Source: Nanobdellota archaeon
GTDB taxonomy: Archaea > Nanobdellota > Nanobdellia > SCGC-AAA011-G17 > VGLX01
Direction of reading: 5' to 3'
Assembly: GCA_018894775.1 (NCBI GenBank)
Contig: JAHIPG010000038.1
Span: 1-17,780, forward strand
DNA: 17,780 bases
Below the pieces are notes generated by a model. That model was not told where the DNA came from. It searched no databases and saw only the letters and a program-made list of their open reading frames with translations. This document shows, piece by piece, positions 16,268 through 17,780 of the stretch; position 1 is the stretch's first letter; each line of letters starts with the position of its first letter. The translations under genes and the position numbers were made by a program.

Positions 16268-17780
16268 ATGGTGTTAACAACTTATTTAGCAAAAGAATTT
16301 GAGCATACACAGGAGCGGGAAATGTTCAGTGAGCTGGTATCCAAACTAAAACCCGTGTTCAAAGACTCTGAAGGGGTGCTTGTTGGGAACTTTTCCTGTG
16401 AAGGAGAAGAGATTGATGCCGCCCTTTTTAAGGATGACGCAATCATAATTATAGAGATGAAAGATTACTCAGGGAAGATAGAAGGCGGGGAAGAAGGAGT
16501 ATGGAAGGCAGGTGGTACGGAACTTAAAAACCCATACCAACAGGCGCGCAAATACAAATTCGCCCTATTGAAGAAGCTGGATAAAGAAAAGGAACAAATT
16601 TTTGGCAGGCAGAAATTAGAATCAATTGATCTTGGACATATCTCAACGGTTATAGTTTTCCGAGGGGATATTGAATATAATAAAAAGGAGCAGATGCCGG
16701 GAAAAACATGGATATGGTTTTTTGTGACAGATATAAAAAGGGTTAATGAACAGATACGGCAAATCACAAGTCCAAAACTGAGAACCATGGTTTCTGAACG
16801 GGAAAAAATCCTAAAAGTGCTCCGGATAGAGGATTCTATGATTTACTACAAAGACTATCGTACAAGAATTAAAAAAACATGGGAAAAAATAGAAAAAAAA
16901 CCAGATGATTTTGAAACAGCAAAAGAGGCGAACAGGGTATTTAAAGAAATCTTGGAGGAAACAAATGATGATGAACTAAAACTAATCTGTAGACATGGTA
17001 TTGCTCTGACCACAGAAAACCGTACTGATTGCATTACGATTCTTTTATCCATTTACAATGAAGTGAAGGACTACATAGGATATGGGAAGCATAAACTACT
17101 CAATGATATTTTTACAGAATATGAGCAGTATTTTCATTGGGAAGGGGATGAATTCAGGGATAAATTACTCAAATTATTCTACAAACTAAAACAAAATAAT
17201 CAAATAAAGGAAATCCGTGAATTATTCTTCACTGACACAGACACAACTGATAAACTGAACTTGGAAGTGGGAGAGTTTCTTTTGGAAAACAACCCTGATG
17301 ACACAGAAGTTCTAGAGATAATGGTCATAAACTACTACCTTCCTACATACTTATTAGGGAAGGGGGATGAATCATCACGCCTTCCAATCGAAAAACTTTT
17401 GCTAAAAAAACCTGAGTTTGTAGAATTCATAATCGAAGGTGAGTTGGGCTTCCCTGAATCAGACTTTGTTGAGATTATTGAAAAACTAAAACAAACTAAT
17501 GCTGTTCCTTTACCTAAACTCAACACATGGCTGGCGGATTTCTTCTGGATGGAATTCTCACTGGAAATAAGTAAAGAAAAAGAAACATGGATGTCAATAG
17601 GCAAACTTTATCTAGAAGCAATTGATGAAGCACACCAACACAACATGGATGATAAAGAATACTTGTATAATGCGCTTAGTTGGTTTAATCTCCACGTAGG
17701 TATAGATGAAAAAAAATTAAAGGCGGAACAAGATATTTCTTTCGTAAAAGAGTGCCGTAATATTACGGAAAACATTTCGA
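16268..17780 (+). CDS. NERD-domain (nuclease-related) protein with long helical C-terminus, 3' end outside window
   Basis: The frame is open from ATG 16268 to the right edge (504 codons) with no stop, so the gene is truncated by the window. AGGG at 16257-16260 is a suitable ribosome binding site. Residues ~36-110 match the NERD domain. They contain CEGEEIDAALFKDD (Asp50), IIIIEMKDYSGKI (Glu63, Lys65), a Trp at 79 and NPYQQARKYKFAL (Asn88, Gln91/92). These give the D-x12-E-x-K pattern plus Gln of the PD-(D/E)xK fold. A nuclease role is therefore plausible, though NERD activity is poorly documented. The remaining ~390 residues are mainly charged, helical-looking sequence with Leu/Glu/Lys-rich segments, possibly helical repeats; I recognise no domain there. 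It lies 231 bases after the DISARM-like operon on the same strand, separated by its own leader. It may be an associated effector or an independent defence gene. Confidence 0.85.
   Translation, partial: MVLTTYLAKEFEHTQEREMFSELVSKLKPVFKDSEGVLVGNFSCEGEEIDAALFKDDAIIIIEMKDYSGKIEGGEEGVWKAGGTELKNPYQQARKYKFALLKKLDKEKEQIFGRQKLESIDLGHISTVIVFRGDIEYNKKEQMPGKTWIWFFVTDIKRVNEQIRQITSPKLRTMVSEREKILKVLRIEDSMIYYKDYRTRIKKTWEKIEKKPDDFETAKEANRVFKEILEETNDDELKLICRHGIALTTENRTDCITILLSIYNEVKDYIGYGKHKLLNDIFTEYEQYFHWEGDEFRDKLLKLFYKLKQNNQIKEIRELFFTDTDTTDKLNLEVGEFLLENNPDDTEVLEIMVINYYLPTYLLGKGDESSRLPIEKLLLKKPEFVEFIIEGELGFPESDFVEIIEKLKQTNAVPLPKLNTWLADFFWMEFSLEISKEKETWMSIGKLYLEAIDEAHQHNMDDKEYLYNALSWFNLHVGIDEKKLKAEQDISFVKECRNITENIS

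Noticed and set aside
16465..16788. A 107-codon minus-strand frame
   Set aside because: It is antisense to the NERD domain, whose D-E-x-K pattern is clear on the + strand. It shows no motif or ribosome binding site.

Overview
The window reads as a defence island from an AT-rich prokaryote. I cannot place the organism firmly. The cut-off gene at the left edge uses only AGA/AGG for arginine and mostly ATA for isoleucine, which suits a euryarchaeon such as a methanogen relative. The large genes mix CGN and AGR codons and have Shine-Dalgarno-like sites, so a bacterial host or bacterially derived island is equally possible. All convincing genes are on the + strand. I see no tRNA, rRNA, CRISPR array or transposase.

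Layout: (1) 2-496, the C-terminal part of a gene that starts outside the window, possibly transglutaminase-like. (2) 593-2113, an OLD-family protein (ABC-type ATPase plus TOPRIM) with its own ribosome binding site. (3) 2114-2394, non-coding, with a nested inverted repeat at 2171-2247 that resembles an integron attC site, then runs of C and G that can form alternative hairpins. (4) 2395-16036, three very large genes joined by ATGA stop/start overlaps: a SNF2/RapA-like helicase (DrmD-like), a 1624-residue adenine-N6 methyltransferase (DrmMI-like), and an 1818-residue SF2 helicase with zinc-binding clusters, a DUF1998-type cysteine cluster and a probable nuclease-like C-terminus. (5) 16037-16267, non-coding, with four short complementary motifs that could form mutually exclusive hairpins, the last covering the ribosome binding site of the next gene. 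(6) 16268 to the right edge, an open-ended gene with an N-terminal NERD nuclease-like domain.

The three-gene operon resembles class 1 DISARM (drmD-drmMI-drmA-drmB-drmC). Here, however, the drmA helicase and drmB DUF1998 functions appear to be one polypeptide, and no PLD nuclease (DrmC) is visible. By analogy with DISARM, the methyltransferase would mark host DNA while the two translocases detect and act on unmodified incoming DNA. Nuclease activity might come from the C-terminus of the giant helicase, the downstream NERD protein, or a gene beyond the edge. This is inference from domains and gene order.

The strongest unexpected signal is a block at about 9130-10440, inside the methyltransferase gene. 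It is much richer in G+C than the rest of the operon and covers the expected target-recognition region. This suggests the specificity domain was exchanged by recombination.
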